Shown here piece after piece: positions 26,804 through 35,548 of a stretch of DNA of 64,000 nucleotides. The notes below the pieces were generated by a model. That model worked only from the letters and a program-made list of their open reading frames with translations. It did not search any database and was not told where the DNA came from. Each line of letters begins with the position of its first letter. Within the stretch, counting starts at the first letter, position 1. Source of the DNA: Nisaea nitritireducens (GTDB lineage: Bacteria; Pseudomonadota; Alphaproteobacteria; Thalassobaculales; Thalassobaculaceae); the NCBI RefSeq assembly GCF_014904795.1, contig NZ_JACZFS010000024.1, positions 1 to 64,000 on the forward strand, in the 5' to 3' direction. A program made the translations under genes and the position numbers.

Positions 26804-27850
26804 ATGAAGATGGTCCGTACCCTCACAGTCCTGCTTGCGACGATGTCGATCGCTTCGCCAGCAGCGGCACATATCAAGTGGTTCGAGCCTTTCGACGTCT
26901 CGGCCCAGCCCAAGTCTATCGACGCGGTACTGAGCTCTATTTTCGTAACGTTCTTCCTGATCTCGGTCGGTCTTGTTTACCTGTTTTTCGTGGTCGACCG
27001 CATAGCGCTGCGTCGCGGCATCCTGGACGCGTTCCACCAGCGGCTGAAGGTCTTCGACGGGCTTTCGATCCTGATTATGCGCGGTGCGGCAGGTCTGTTC
27101 TTTGCATCGGCGTGGGCCATGGCCGAATTCGGCGGGATCAGCTTCTACCTTGCACCGGAGCTGGCGGCCGATCAGGACTGGGTGCCCTGGTTCCAACTCG
27201 CCATAGCGCTCTGCGCGTTCAGCCGGTGGACCACGCCGCTGCTGGGTGCTGGGATCCTGCTGCTCTACGCCCTGGCACTGCACGATTACGGCGTTTTCCA
27301 TCTGATCGACTACCTGATCTTCCCGGCCATCTCTTATTTCTTCTTGGCGACAACCAGCACCTCATATGGCTGGAAGAAATCCGGTTTCGTGACGCTTTAC
27401 GCTGTCACCGGGATCAATTTTCTCTGGCTCTCGATCGAGAAATTCGCCTTTCCGGATTGGACCTATCCGCTGCTGGCCAAACATCCTGGGATTTTGATGG
27501 GCATCGACCCGGAAATCTACATGGTGCTGGCCGGGTTCGTGGAGTTCGTGATCATCTTCACCTTGCTGGGCGCGGCGTCGGTGGCGACCCGCTTGATCGC
27601 CTTCGCCTTCCAGACCCTGCTGGTACTCGGGATTTTCGAGTTTGGCCTGGTCGATGCCATCGGCCACCTGATGATCAATGCCGTCTTGTTCGTGCTCATC
27701 GTTCGCGGCCCGACCGACGCACGCAACATCCTGGTGCTGTCCACAAAGTCGCCACAGATGGAGGCCTATTTCATGACCGGCCTCTACTATCTCGCCTTCG
27801 TCAACGCCTTCATCCTTTACTACGGCCTCCATACCCTGCTGCAAGGTTGA
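26804..27850 (+). CDS. Polytopic membrane protein of unknown function
   Basis: A 348-residue protein with a probable cleavable or anchoring N-terminal signal (1-22, ending AAAHIKWF) and about eight further hydrophobic helices between 42 and 345. The early HIKWFEPFD motif and an internal repeat-like arrangement (two blocks of four helices) are its only notable features. I recognise no catalytic motif. Preceded by GAGGAC about 8 nt upstream. Stands apart from the CIA30 gene, which is divergent, and 96 bp before a VOC gene. Confidence 0.8.
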   Translation: MKMVRTLTVLLATMSIASPAAAHIKWFEPFDVSAQPKSIDAVLSSIFVTFFLISVGLVYLFFVVDRIALRRGILDAFHQRLKVFDGLSILIMRGAAGLFFASAWAMAEFGGISFYLAPELAADQDWVPWFQLAIALCAFSRWTTPLLGAGILLLYALALHDYGVFHLIDYLIFPAISYFFLATTSTSYGWKKSGFVTLYAVTGINFLWLSIEKFAFPDWTYPLLAKHPGILMGIDPEIYMVLAGFVEFVIIFTLLGAASVATRLIAFAFQTLLVLGIFEFGLVDAIGHLMINAVLFVLIVRGPTDARNILVLSTKSPQMEAYFMTGLYYLAFVNAFILYYGLHTLLQG

Positions 27851-27946
27851 GGGTCAGTACCGACGCATTGGACGACTTCTCGCCAGCGCTCATGCAGGCG
27901 CTGCGTCCAGAACAAGGCTCAGAGTACCAATTAAGGAAGCACGACA

Positions 27947-28321
27947 ATGAACTTCACGCGCCACGGCCTCATCCTTTTCACCGCTGATTACGAGCGCTGC
28001 GTGGAATTCTACACAGGAACGCTCGGCCTTGCGGTGATGTACACAAAGGACGAACCCGGATCGCACCTCACCTGCTGCGCCCTCGGCGACGCGTACCTGA
28101 TGATCGAAGTCGGCGGCCCGCCTCCAGCCGCACGGAAAAGCCTTGAGCAAAACCCGACCAAACTACGCTTCAATGTCGAGGATGTAGAGGCTGCAGCGGC
28201 GGAACTGCGTGCCAAGGGCGTCCCGATAGAGGTCGAGACCTATTCGTGGGGCACCATCGCCAACTTCACCGATCCGGACGGCAATCTCTGCTCCCTCCGC
28301 GACGAGGCGAGCTTTCATTAG
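27947..28321 (+). CDS. VOC family protein
   Basis: A 124-residue single-domain glyoxalase/bleomycin-resistance/dioxygenase-fold protein: RHGLILFTADYERCVEFYTGTLG first module, FNVEDVEAAAAELRAKG and DPDGNLCSLRDE second module, the final acidic residue being the usual metal ligand. AAGGAAG precedes the ATG. Same strand as the membrane-protein gene and possibly co-transcribed. Substrate unknown. Confidence 0.87.
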   Translation: MNFTRHGLILFTADYERCVEFYTGTLGLAVMYTKDEPGSHLTCCALGDAYLMIEVGGPPPAARKSLEQNPTKLRFNVEDVEAAAAELRAKGVPIEVETYSWGTIANFTDPDGNLCSLRDEASFH

Positions 28322-28346
28322 TCGCGGCCCCACCGAAGCCGTGATT

Positions 28347-29042
28347 TCAGTGCAGCAACCTCTGAACTGCAGCGCTGTCAGTGTCTTCCCTCCGGCGCAT
28401 GACCGACTGAAAAATGTCCGAGCTCAGGTGACCTGAGAGCCAGGTTTGCAGATTGGCCAGAGGTTGGGCGTCGAACCATTCCCGGCCGGTATTGGCGAAC
28501 TGGCGCACGAAGGGAAATATAGCGAAATCCGCAAGGCTTGGCCCGTTTCCGAACAGGTGAGCCTGGCCTTTCAGACGCTCGTTCAAGTGCTTGAGAAAAG
28601 TCGCGCCCTCACCTCGATGATAAAGAGGATCGGTTTCGGGGCCATACCGGACAGAATACTTATAGCGGTCGAGGTGATGCTTGAAGGTCCCGTCGCACTC
28701 GCCGATCAGCGCTTCCATCTCCGCCACGCTGCCGGCCTCCGGTCTGAGCCAACCTTCCGGGTCATGGCGCGACAGTGTCCACCGCATGATGTCGAGGCTC
28801 TGCTCCAGGACCTGCCCATCGGGCAAATGCAGGACGGGGACTGTTCCCTTTGGCGAAAGCTCCAGCATCTCCGCTGGCTTATCCCGAAGGACAACCTCAC
28901 GAAGCACGCAATCCTGCCGGCTTGCCGTCAGGGCCAGCCGAGCACGCATCGCATAGGGACAGCGGCGAAATGAATAGAGGACCGGGAGCGGGTGGCAGGA
29001 TGTCTCCGCGCCAGTGACGGCCTGATCGTCAGTCACATCCAT
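28347..29042 (-). CDS. Glutathione S-transferase
   Basis: A 231-residue thioredoxin-fold transferase. Residues 21-34 ([14 protein letters not shown]) place a Cys-Pro-Tyr at 28-30, the Cys-type active site of omega-like and beta-like GSTs, followed by the cis-Pro loop GTVPVLHL and the ESxD-like EQSLDIMRW. The C-terminal helical domain ends around [15 protein letters not shown]. The ATG at 29042 lies inside the end of trhO (14-bp overlap), so both are likely one transcript; a longer in-frame reading upstream is an artefact of that overlap. Confidence 0.88.
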   Translation of the reverse strand: MDVTDDQAVTGAETSCHPLPVLYSFRRCPYAMRARLALTASRQDCVLREVVLRDKPAEMLELSPKGTVPVLHLPDGQVLEQSLDIMRWTLSRHDPEGWLRPEAGSVAEMEALIGECDGTFKHHLDRYKYSVRYGPETDPLYHRGEGATFLKHLNERLKGQAHLFGNGPSLADFAIFPFVRQFANTGREWFDAQPLANLQTWLSGHLSSDIFQSVMRRREDTDSAAVQRLLH

Positions 29043-30045
29043 CCCCGGACCGAACTGACGGCGCTTTATGAGCCGTACCGATATGCTGCTCGCCGCGCTG
29101 CTCCGCCAGTTCCACCTGACGCTCGCGCTCCTCGAAACGCTTCTTCTGGCTGGCATCGCTGGTGCTGTGACAGGACGGGCAAGAGACACCCGGCACGTAG
29201 AGAGGTGAAGCCTTGTCCTGCTCGTCAATCGGCCTGCGGCAGGCATGGCACATATCGTAGCTGCCGAGCTCAAGGCCGTGCTTTATGGAAACGCGCTGAT
29301 CGAAGACGAAGCATTCCCCTTCCCACAGAGACTCTTCCCGGGGAACGGTTTCGAGATACTTCAGGATGCCGCCCTTCAAATGGAAAACATCCTCGACACC
29401 CTGCTGTTTGACGAAGGCCGTTGCCTTCTCGCAGCGAATGCCGCCGGTACAGAACATCGCCACCTTCTTGCCGCGAACGGCCTCGGGGGACAGGCTTTCC
29501 TGCTTCCGAAACCAGTCCGGAAACTCCCGGAACGTGGTCGTGTCGGGATCGATCGCCCCCTTGAAAGTGCCGATGCCGGTTTCATAGGCGTTCCGGGTAT
29601 CGATCAGGATGACGTCCGGATCGCTGATCAGATCGTTCCATGCGTCGGGCTCGACATAGGTGCCGACGCTCTCGGTCGGGTCGATGTCCGGCACGCCCAT
29701 CGTGACGATCTCTTTTTTCAGCCGGACCTTCATGCGGAAGAACGGATTCACATAGGCGAAGGATTCCTTCAGCTCCATATCCTGACAGCCGGGAATGCCG
29801 CGAATATGCGCAAGCACCGCGTCGATGCCGCTCCGGCTGCCGGCAATGGTGCCGTTGATGCCTTCGGACGCCAGCAAAAGCGTACCGTACACATCCGCCA
29901 TGCGGCAGGCTTCCAGCAGCGCCGGCTGGCGAGCCTCGAAATCCGGCAGGGCGGTAAACTTGTAAAGCGCCGCGACCACGAACGGGACGTCGTTATCAGG
30001 TGCAGCGATGTGTGACGCGTCCGTCAATTCAGGAAGCTCCTTCAA
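29029..30045 (-). CDS. trhO: tRNA uridine(34) hydroxylase (rhodanese family)
   Basis: Oxygen-dependent formation of 5-hydroxyuridine at the wobble position of tRNA. The 338-residue protein has the N-terminal acylphosphatase-like domain ([10 protein letters not shown]...[10 protein letters not shown]), a rhodanese domain with catalytic Cys199 in CTGGIRCEK, and a C-terminal zinc-ribbon-like region with CxxC pairs (MCHACRR, CPSC). This three-part layout is that of TrhO/YceA. Overlaps the GST start. Confidence 0.93.
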   Translation of the reverse strand: MKELPELTDASHIAAPDNDVPFVVAALYKFTALPDFEARQPALLEACRMADVYGTLLLASEGINGTIAGSRSGIDAVLAHIRGIPGCQDMELKESFAYVNPFFRMKVRLKKEIVTMGVPDIDPTESVGTYVEPDAWNDLISDPDVILIDTRNAYETGIGTFKGAIDPDTTTFREFPDWFRKQESLSPEAVRGKKVAMFCTGGIRCEKATAFVKQQGVEDVFHLKGGILKYLETVPREESLWEGECFVFDQRVSIKHGLELGSYDMCHACRRPIDEQDKASPLYVPGVSCPSCHSTSDASQKKRFEERERQVELAEQRGEQHIGTAHKAPSVRSGDGCD

Positions 30046-30225
30046 TCCTCGTCTTCAGTCCTATTGCGCATGCGGCGGTGTGATGACGCCAAATCTACTC
30101 CGACGCCAGAATTATATCTCAAGATCATATCAGAACCGAAGCAACACACTGCGCGGATCGGCAAGTGACATGCATCCCGGAACGGCTCATCTTGCGTGCA
30201 AAAGAACCGAGGGAGGAAAAACACC

Positions 30226-31146
30226 ATGACCAGCAAACCCTATTCCGGCATCTGGCCGGTTGCGCCGACGCCCTTTAGCGACGATGGCGCAGTCGATTTC
30301 GAGAGCATGAAGCGTGTGATCGACTGCATGGTGGACCAAGGCGTGGATGGCATCTGCATCCTCGCCAATTTCTCCGAACAGTTCCTCCTGAGCGATGCCG
30401 AGCGGGCGGACCTGACCAAGCTCTGCCTTGAGCACACGGCGGGTCGGGTTCCGGTGATCGTCACCATCTCCCATTTCTCCACCGGCATCGTCGAGACACG
30501 CGCCCGAGAGGCGGCTGCAATGGGCGCCGCCATGGTGATGATGATGCCGCCCTATCACGGCGCCGCGCTGAAGGCTGACGAGACGGGCATGGTCGAGCAT
30601 TTCGAGCGCGCCAGCCAGGCCGGCGGTATCCCGATCATGGTGCAGGACGCCCCGCTCTCCGGCGTTGCCCTCTCCGTGCCCTTCCTGGTGCGTATGGCGA
30701 AAGAGATCGAACAGGTGAAGCTGTTCAAGATCGAGGTTCCCCAAGCTGCGGCGAAGCTCCGCGCCCTGATCGAAGCAGGCGGCGATGCGATTGAAGGCCC
30801 GTTCGACGGCGAGGAAGCAATCACCCTGCTGGCCGATCTCGATGCCGGCGCCACCGGCTCCATGACCTCCGCCATGATCCCCGACCTGATCCGCCCCGCC
30901 ATCGCGGCACACCTCGCAGGCGATCGGGCAGAAGCCAAGCGGGTCTACGAACGCCTGTTGCCGCTGATCAATTTCGAGAACCGTCAATGCGGCTGGCGCG
31001 CCAGCAAGGCGGTGATGAAAGAAGGCGGCGTGATCGCGAGCGAGCATGTACGGCACCCGGTGGCGCCGCTGCATCCGGAGACACGAACGCAGTTGCTGGA
31101 ACTGGCGCGGGAGGTTGACCCAATCGCGCTGAAGTGGGGAAAATGA
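30226..31146 (+). CDS. DHDPS/N-acetylneuraminate lyase family protein
   Basis: TIM-barrel class I aldolase-type protein, 306 residues from the ATG at 30226, which has GGAGG 9 nt upstream. Lys168 in KLFKIEVP is the expected Schiff-base lysine. The usual GTTGE loop is replaced by LANFSEQ (47-52) and the usual catalytic Tyr motif by VQDAPLSG, so this is not a true DapA; it belongs to a divergent subfamily acting on another 2-keto-acid substrate. Single gene. Confidence 0.85.
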   Translation: MTSKPYSGIWPVAPTPFSDDGAVDFESMKRVIDCMVDQGVDGICILANFSEQFLLSDAERADLTKLCLEHTAGRVPVIVTISHFSTGIVETRAREAAAMGAAMVMMMPPYHGAALKADETGMVEHFERASQAGGIPIMVQDAPLSGVALSVPFLVRMAKEIEQVKLFKIEVPQAAAKLRALIEAGGDAIEGPFDGEEAITLLADLDAGATGSMTSAMIPDLIRPAIAAHLAGDRAEAKRVYERLLPLINFENRQCGWRASKAVMKEGGVIASEHVRHPVAPLHPETRTQLLELAREVDPIALKWGK

Positions 31147-31238
31147 GCGTATTCATACTCTAATCCCTAACCTCGGTTTCACATTTCTTTTGATCGGAGC
31201 GTCCTCCAGGACACGCATCACGCATTTTGGAGGAGCTT

Positions 31239-31628
31239 ATGTTCAAGAAATCGCCCCGTACCGTAAGAATTCTGGCTTTGGCTTTGGCACTGGTTGCACC
31301 GGCTTTCCTGTTGCACAGCCCAGCCATTGCGGGAGGTGGCGCATCCATCTGTGCCCCCTCTCCGACGGTCGCAGTTAATAGCTTCCGGATCGCCTCCGCA
31401 GACATCGTGCTCGCAGCATATGTGCCCAAGGCAGCTCATGGCTTTGCCAAACACAATTTCTTGCCCGTATCCACCAAGGAATATTGCTATTTCCATCACA
31501 ACTGCCGGGCGGGCGGAACATATCCAAAGGGAAAAGACCCCGAGCTATACACCAAGCGGCAATGCAAAAATGGCGGCGGGAAAAGCTGGGGAACCGGCCC
31601 TCGCGACTGCCAGAACGTCAACAAGTAA
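31239..31628 (+). CDS. Small secreted Cys-containing protein, unknown
   Basis: A 129-residue exported protein: the ATG at 31239 follows GGAGGAG, and residues 1-32 form a clear signal peptide (LALALALVAPAFLL core, cleavage near AIAG). The mature part is basic and has five Cys, four of them in the C-terminal half (YCYFHHNC, RQC, RDC), which suggests disulfides or metal binding. No family recognised. It is followed by a GC-rich hairpin and lies 185 bp before the copper operon, on the same strand. Confidence 0.7.
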   Translation: MFKKSPRTVRILALALALVAPAFLLHSPAIAGGGASICAPSPTVAVNSFRIASADIVLAAYVPKAAHGFAKHNFLPVSTKEYCYFHHNCRAGGTYPKGKDPELYTKRQCKNGGGKSWGTGPRDCQNVNK

Positions 31629-31644
31629 ACGCCCTTGCCTCGGT

Positions 31645-31668
31645 GCCCGCCCTCCAACCCGGGCGGGC
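31645..31668 (+). terminator. Probable terminator after the small secreted protein
   Basis: GCCCGCCC and GGGCGGGC form a perfect 8-bp GC stem around an 8-nt loop, 17 bp after the stop. There is no T run, so it may be Rho-assisted or only a stabilising hairpin. It isolates the copper promoter at 31776. Confidence 0.5.
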
Positions 31669-31775
31669 GCTCTGGCAATAACCTGAATGTCGCCAATTAA
31701 GTACCCTGAAGCGCCGTGCTGACTTGGCGACCGTCCGCGTTTTAAAGGGAAAGTCATAGCGGTAAAGTTTATCGC

Positions 31776-31806
31776 TTGACCTTCCAGTCGGTGGAAGCCT
31801 TAAAAA
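31776..31806 (+). promoter_or_regulatory. CueR/MerR-type copper promoter with 19-bp spacer
   Basis: -35 TTGACC (31776-31781) and -10 TAAAAA (31801-31806) are separated by 19 bp, longer than the normal 17, the hallmark of MerR-family activated promoters. Between them CTTCCA-N5-TGGAAG is a perfect dyad, matching the CueR-box form ACCTTCC...GGAAGGT apart from the last bases. It lies directly before the copper operon. The cognate CueR is not in the window. Confidence 0.82.
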
Positions 31807-31813
31807 AGACTTC

Positions 31814-32179
31814 ATGTGGCGAACAACATTCATAGCGGCAGCGATCCTGCTGATGACGGCGCTCCCGTCGTTCGGGCACGGCATGCCAGCACATGATGGC
31901 ATCTCGGGCGCGGCTGTCGATAACGCCATTGGCGCGCCGATAGATCACGCGGAAATTGCTCGGATCAGTGCCGCGTTCTGCCCGGACACCGGATGTTCGG
32001 ACAATCAGGTGACGACATGCGCTGACTTGACCGCATCCCACTGTCATACCGGCTTTTTTCCTCCGGAAACCGGACACCTGGTTTCATCGGGCCATATCGG
32101 TTTCTCACTCTTCACCACGCCGGACGCACAGCTCCGGGGAATTAGTCTCACCGCCGAGACACCGCCTCCACGTATCTGA
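31814..32179 (+). CDS. Small exported Cys/His protein, first gene of the copper operon
   Basis: A 121-residue protein with a signal peptide (1-21, ending SFG before HGMPAH) and a mature part with four Cys (FCPDTGC, TTC, SHCH) and several His, suited to metal binding. I do not know a named family. The ATG at 31814 lies only 7 nt after the predicted -10, so the mRNA would start at or next to the start codon, and no ribosome-binding site is visible: leaderless translation is likely. Followed by cupredoxin, CopA and CopB genes; a periplasmic copper-handling role is inferred from that. Confidence 0.7.
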   Translation: MWRTTFIAAAILLMTALPSFGHGMPAHDGISGAAVDNAIGAPIDHAEIARISAAFCPDTGCSDNQVTTCADLTASHCHTGFFPPETGHLVSSGHIGFSLFTTPDAQLRGISLTAETPPPRI

Positions 32180-32261
32180 CCGGATTTCAATCACTTCAGG
32201 CGCTCGCCATCCGGCCGGGCCGCTGAATTCAGAAATCTACTCAGTTCGTGAAGGATCACAC

Positions 32262-32819
32262 ATGTCCTCTTCCAACATCCTTGGCGCTGTCCTAGGCGCC
32301 AGCCTTTCATTTGCCCTGCTCACCTCCGGCCCGGCCCTCGCCGCCGGCTCGCATGGCGGCGGTCACGGTATGCACGACATGAAAATCGGCAAGCCGGGTG
32401 ACCCCGCCAAGGTTTCCCGAACCATCGAAATCACCATGTACGACAATTATTACGAGCCTGAATCATTGGACATAAAGGAAGGCGAGACCATCCGCTTCGT
32501 GGTCCGCAACGCCGGCGAGTTCGTACATGAATTCAACATCGCCACGGCGGCGATGCACGAGGCCCACCGTCCGGAAATGATGATGATGATGGAGCACGGC
32601 GTGCTCGAGCCGGATCGTATTAACCTTGAGGCGGCGAAGGCCATGCAAGCGTCCATGGGACACGGCATGCATGACGAGGCAAACAGCGTGCTGCTGGAGC
32701 CGGGCAAGTCCGGCGAGATCGTCTGGACCTTCCCGAAGCATGCAGACCTCGAATTCGCCTGCAATGTGCCAGGCCACTACGAGACCGGTATGCACGGCAA
32801 GGTCAAACTGAGCCACTGA
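32262..32819 (+). CDS. Cupredoxin family copper-binding protein (CopI-like)
   Basis: Periplasmic blue-copper-fold protein of 185 residues. Signal peptide 1-28; mature N-terminus rich in His/Met (SHGGGHGMHDM). The type 1 copper ligands are His89 (EFVHEFNI), Cys167, His172 and Met177 (ACNVPGHYETGM). A Met-rich insertion (MMMMMEHG, 106-113) lies between them. CopI-like cupredoxins protect periplasm from Cu(I). Second gene of the operon. Confidence 0.9.
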   Translation: MSSSNILGAVLGASLSFALLTSGPALAAGSHGGGHGMHDMKIGKPGDPAKVSRTIEITMYDNYYEPESLDIKEGETIRFVVRNAGEFVHEFNIATAAMHEAHRPEMMMMMEHGVLEPDRINLEAAKAMQASMGHGMHDEANSVLLEPGKSGEIVWTFPKHADLEFACNVPGHYETGMHGKVKLSH

Positions 32820-32877
32820 CGCACGCATGCGCAGTCGCAGAGCTGCCGATCACCATATATTCGACTGGAACTCATCC

Positions 32878-34629
32878 ATGACAATCGGACTTTTGCGCCG
32901 GGCATTCCTGCTCGGCGCCGGTCTGGCGGCAGCGCTTTCGGGCGCCGCCACGGCTGGCGAATACTCTCTTACCGTCGACCCGGTCACGGTCGACACAGGC
33001 GCCTTCACCCGCACCGGCATCGGCTATAATGGTGCTACGCCCGGGCCGGTCCTGCGCTTCCAGGAAGGCGAGGACGTCACCATCAAGGTGACGAATAATC
33101 TCAGCGAACCGACATCTATCCACTGGCACGGGCTGATCCTGCCCTTCGAGCAGGATGGCGTGCCAGGGATCAGCTATGACGGTATCGCGCCGGGCGAGAC
33201 CTTTACCTACCGCTTCCCGATCACCCAGAGCGGCACCTACTGGTTCCACAGCCACAGCGGTTTCCAGGAACCGGATGGGGCCTATGGCGCGATCGTCATC
33301 GAGCCGAAAAAGCGCGAGCCGTTCCGCTACGACCGCGAATACGTGATCCAGCTGACCGACGCGCATCCGCATAGCGGTGATCGCATCATGCGCAATCTGA
33401 AAATGATGCCGGACTATTACAACCGGCAGCAGCGCACCCTGTTCGACTTCCTGAAAGACTCGAAAGAAATGGGTCTCGACGCGGCGCTCTCCGAACGAGG
33501 CGCCTGGGGCGATATGAGGATGATGCCCACCGACATCGAGGATCTTCAGGGATTTACCCCGCTGATCAACGGCAAAAGCTCGGCACAGAACTGGACCGGC
33601 CTGTTCACGCCGGGAGAGCGTGTTCGACTGCGCTTCATCAATTCATCGGCCATGACCTATTTCGACATCCGGATACCGGGCCTGAAAATGACGGTCGTAC
33701 AGGCGGACGGGAATAACGTTCTCCCGGTGCCCGTCGACGAGTTCCGGATTGCCGTTGCCGAGACCTACGATGTTCTCATCCAGCCGAAAGAGGACAAGCC
33801 TTATGCCATCTTCGCGGAATCCATGGGACGGACATCTTCCGTGCGCGGAACGCTCGCCACGGCGGAAGGCATGAAGGGAGATATCCCCGACCTGCGCAAA
33901 CCGCCGCTCCTGACGATGGCGGATATGGGCATGGCCCATGAAGGTATGGATCACGGCTCGATGAACATGTCCGGCGACACACATACGATGCCGGACGGCT
34001 CCACCATGAAGGGCATGGACCACAGCACCATGAACATGTCCGGCGGCACGCATAAGATGCCGGACGGCTCCACCATGAAAGGCATGGACCACAGCACCAT
34101 GAACATGGGTAGCTCCGACCCGTTCTACGCTCCGGGTAGCGGTCTCATGCCGGCAGCGGCGAACGGCGGAAAGTTCCTCTCCTACAATGATCTGAGAACC
34201 CAGAAACCGCTCTACCCCCATCGCGAGGCGACCCGCGAAATCGAGCTTCGCCTGACCGGCAACATGGAGCGTTACATGTGGTCGATCAACGGCATCAAGT
34301 ATGCCGACGCCGAGCCGATCCGGCTGCAATATGGAGAACGGGTCCGCTTCAAGTTCGTCAACGAGACCATGATGACCCACCCGATGCACCTGCATGGCAT
34401 GTGGTCGATCCTTGATACCGGAAAGGGCAAGTGGAACCCGGTCAAGCACGTGGTCAGCGTCGCCCCCGGCACCACACTCTTCATGGAGACCGAGGTCGAC
34501 GCGCCGGGCCAGTGGGCGTTCCATTGCCACCTGTCCTACCACGCCGACAGCGGCATGTTCCGCAAGGTCATCGTCGAGGGTGGCCCCGAGGGCAAGGCCG
34601 CCGCACTCCCCGTGAAGACGGAGGGCTGA
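32878..34629 (+). CDS. copA: CopA-type multicopper oxidase (copper resistance)
   Basis: Periplasmic Cu(I) oxidase. The 583-residue form starts at the ATG at 32878 with a twin-arginine signal (LLRRAFLLGAG, residues 5-15); an in-frame start at 32827 is possible. Copper-site motifs are HWHG (His82, His84), HSH (124-126), the C-terminal HPMHLHG and HCHLSYH (from 549), in the three-domain order of CopA/PcoA. Before the third domain lies a Met/His-rich insert with two 23-residue tandem repeats (33961-34098). Downstream copB starts 3 bp after its stop. This is the resistance oxidase, not the P-type ATPase also called CopA. Confidence 0.95.
   Translation: MTIGLLRRAFLLGAGLAAALSGAATAGEYSLTVDPVTVDTGAFTRTGIGYNGATPGPVLRFQEGEDVTIKVTNNLSEPTSIHWHGLILPFEQDGVPGISYDGIAPGETFTYRFPITQSGTYWFHSHSGFQEPDGAYGAIVIEPKKREPFRYDREYVIQLTDAHPHSGDRIMRNLKMMPDYYNRQQRTLFDFLKDSKEMGLDAALSERGAWGDMRMMPTDIEDLQGFTPLINGKSSAQNWTGLFTPGERVRLRFINSSAMTYFDIRIPGLKMTVVQADGNNVLPVPVDEFRIAVAETYDVLIQPKEDKPYAIFAESMGRTSSVRGTLATAEGMKGDIPDLRKPPLLTMADMGMAHEGMDHGSMNMSGDTHTMPDGSTMKGMDHSTMNMSGGTHKMPDGSTMKGMDHSTMNMGSSDPFYAPGSGLMPAAANGGKFLSYNDLRTQKPLYPHREATREIELRLTGNMERYMWSINGIKYADAEPIRLQYGERVRFKFVNETMMTHPMHLHGMWSILDTGKGKWNPVKHVVSVAPGTTLFMETEVDAPGQWAFHCHLSYHADSGMFRKVIVEGGPEGKAAALPVKTEG
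33961..34098 (+). repeat. 69-bp tandem repeat encoding a Met/His-rich 23-residue unit in copA
   Basis: Two near-identical in-frame copies, 33961-34029 and 34030-34098, each coding MNMSG(D/G)TH(T/K)MPDGSTMKGMDHST-like units and followed by the start of a third (MNMGSS). Each unit carries five Met and two His in MxM and MDH patterns, as used to bind Cu(I). The near-identity at DNA level suggests recent duplication and copy-number variation. Confidence 0.9.
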
Positions 34630-34632
34630 GCG

Positions 34633-35334
34633 ATGTTCACACGATACGCAGCCCTTTCCGCTTTTTCCGTATTCATTCTCGCCAGCCCTGCTTCCGCCGA
34701 ACAGCTCTTTTGGGGGATCCAGGCGGAGCAACTGGAATGGCGTAGCGGCGAAGGCTCCGAAGCATTGGCCTGGGATGCCGACGCCTTTGTTGGCACGGAC
34801 GAGTTGAAGGTCGTCTGGCGCAGCGAGGCGGAATACGCCACAGGGCCGAGCAGTTTCGAGACACTGGAGAACCAACTCCGCCTGCAGGTCCCGGTGAGCA
34901 CGTTCTTCGATGCCGTCGCAGGGGTGCGCTATGACAGCCCGGACGAAGGCCCGCACCGGACCTATGGTGTGCTCGGACTGCATGGCCTCGCCAAGCAGTG
35001 GTTCGAGGTGGATGCCGATCTTTATCTTTCGGAATATCCGTCCGCCCGCTTCGAGGTCGAGTATGAAGGCCTGATCACCAACCACGTGACCTTCACCCCG
35101 AGCATTGAGTTGGACATCCCCCTCGTCGACGATGAAGCGACCTCAAGGGGCGCCTTCGGCCCGAAACTCGAGATCGGCGGACGGCTCAGCTATGACCTGC
35201 TCGACCGTGCTGTCGCCCCCTATGTCGGCGTGCACTGGGAGCGGACCTTCGGCGAGAGCGGACGGCTGGTCCAGGCCGAAGGAGAGGATAACGACGTGGT
35301 CTCGCTCGTCGTCGGCTTCCGCGTGATGTTCTAG
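34633..35334 (+). CDS. copB: Copper resistance protein B (outer membrane)
   Basis: A 233-residue outer-membrane barrel of the CopB family. Signal peptide 1-22 (cleavage at ASA); the family core QLFWGIQAEQLEWR, GVRYDSPDEGPHRTYGVLGLHGLA, WFEVDADLYLSE and APYVGVHWERTFGESG is present and it ends in Phe. The usual Met/His-rich N-terminal extension of CopB is absent. The ATG has GGAGGG 7 nt upstream, within the end of copA. Last gene of the copper operon. Confidence 0.92.
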   Translation: MFTRYAALSAFSVFILASPASAEQLFWGIQAEQLEWRSGEGSEALAWDADAFVGTDELKVVWRSEAEYATGPSSFETLENQLRLQVPVSTFFDAVAGVRYDSPDEGPHRTYGVLGLHGLAKQWFEVDADLYLSEYPSARFEVEYEGLITNHVTFTPSIELDIPLVDDEATSRGAFGPKLEIGGRLSYDLLDRAVAPYVGVHWERTFGESGRLVQAEGEDNDVVSLVVGFRVMF

Positions 35335-35348
35335 GCGGACCGATATCG

Positions 35349-35375
35349 CCCCGGGATGCGATCCGTGTCCCGGGG
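35349..35375 (+). terminator. Probable terminator of the copper operon
   Basis: CCCCGGGA (35349-35356) pairs perfectly with TCCCGGGG (35368-35375) around an 11-nt loop, 14 bp after the copB stop, followed only by TTGATGG. Strong stem, weak T tract. Confidence 0.6.
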
Positions 35376-35548
35376 TTGATGGTGTGCCTGCTTGTTCCTG
35401 TTTCCTTCAGGTCGGGAAGTGAACGCGCTTGCCAGAGGCCGGACTCCTTAAACATTCAATAGCGCGAATGTGACTGTTGATCGCGGGATGGTCGCAATAG
35501 GGTTCGCAGTCATTTGCGAATTCAGCCTCAAGTCAGGGAGAACATCTC

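Noticed and set aside
33643-35085. Open 480-codon minus-strand frame
   Set aside because: Antisense to copA and copB; its repeated segments simply mirror the copA tandem repeat.
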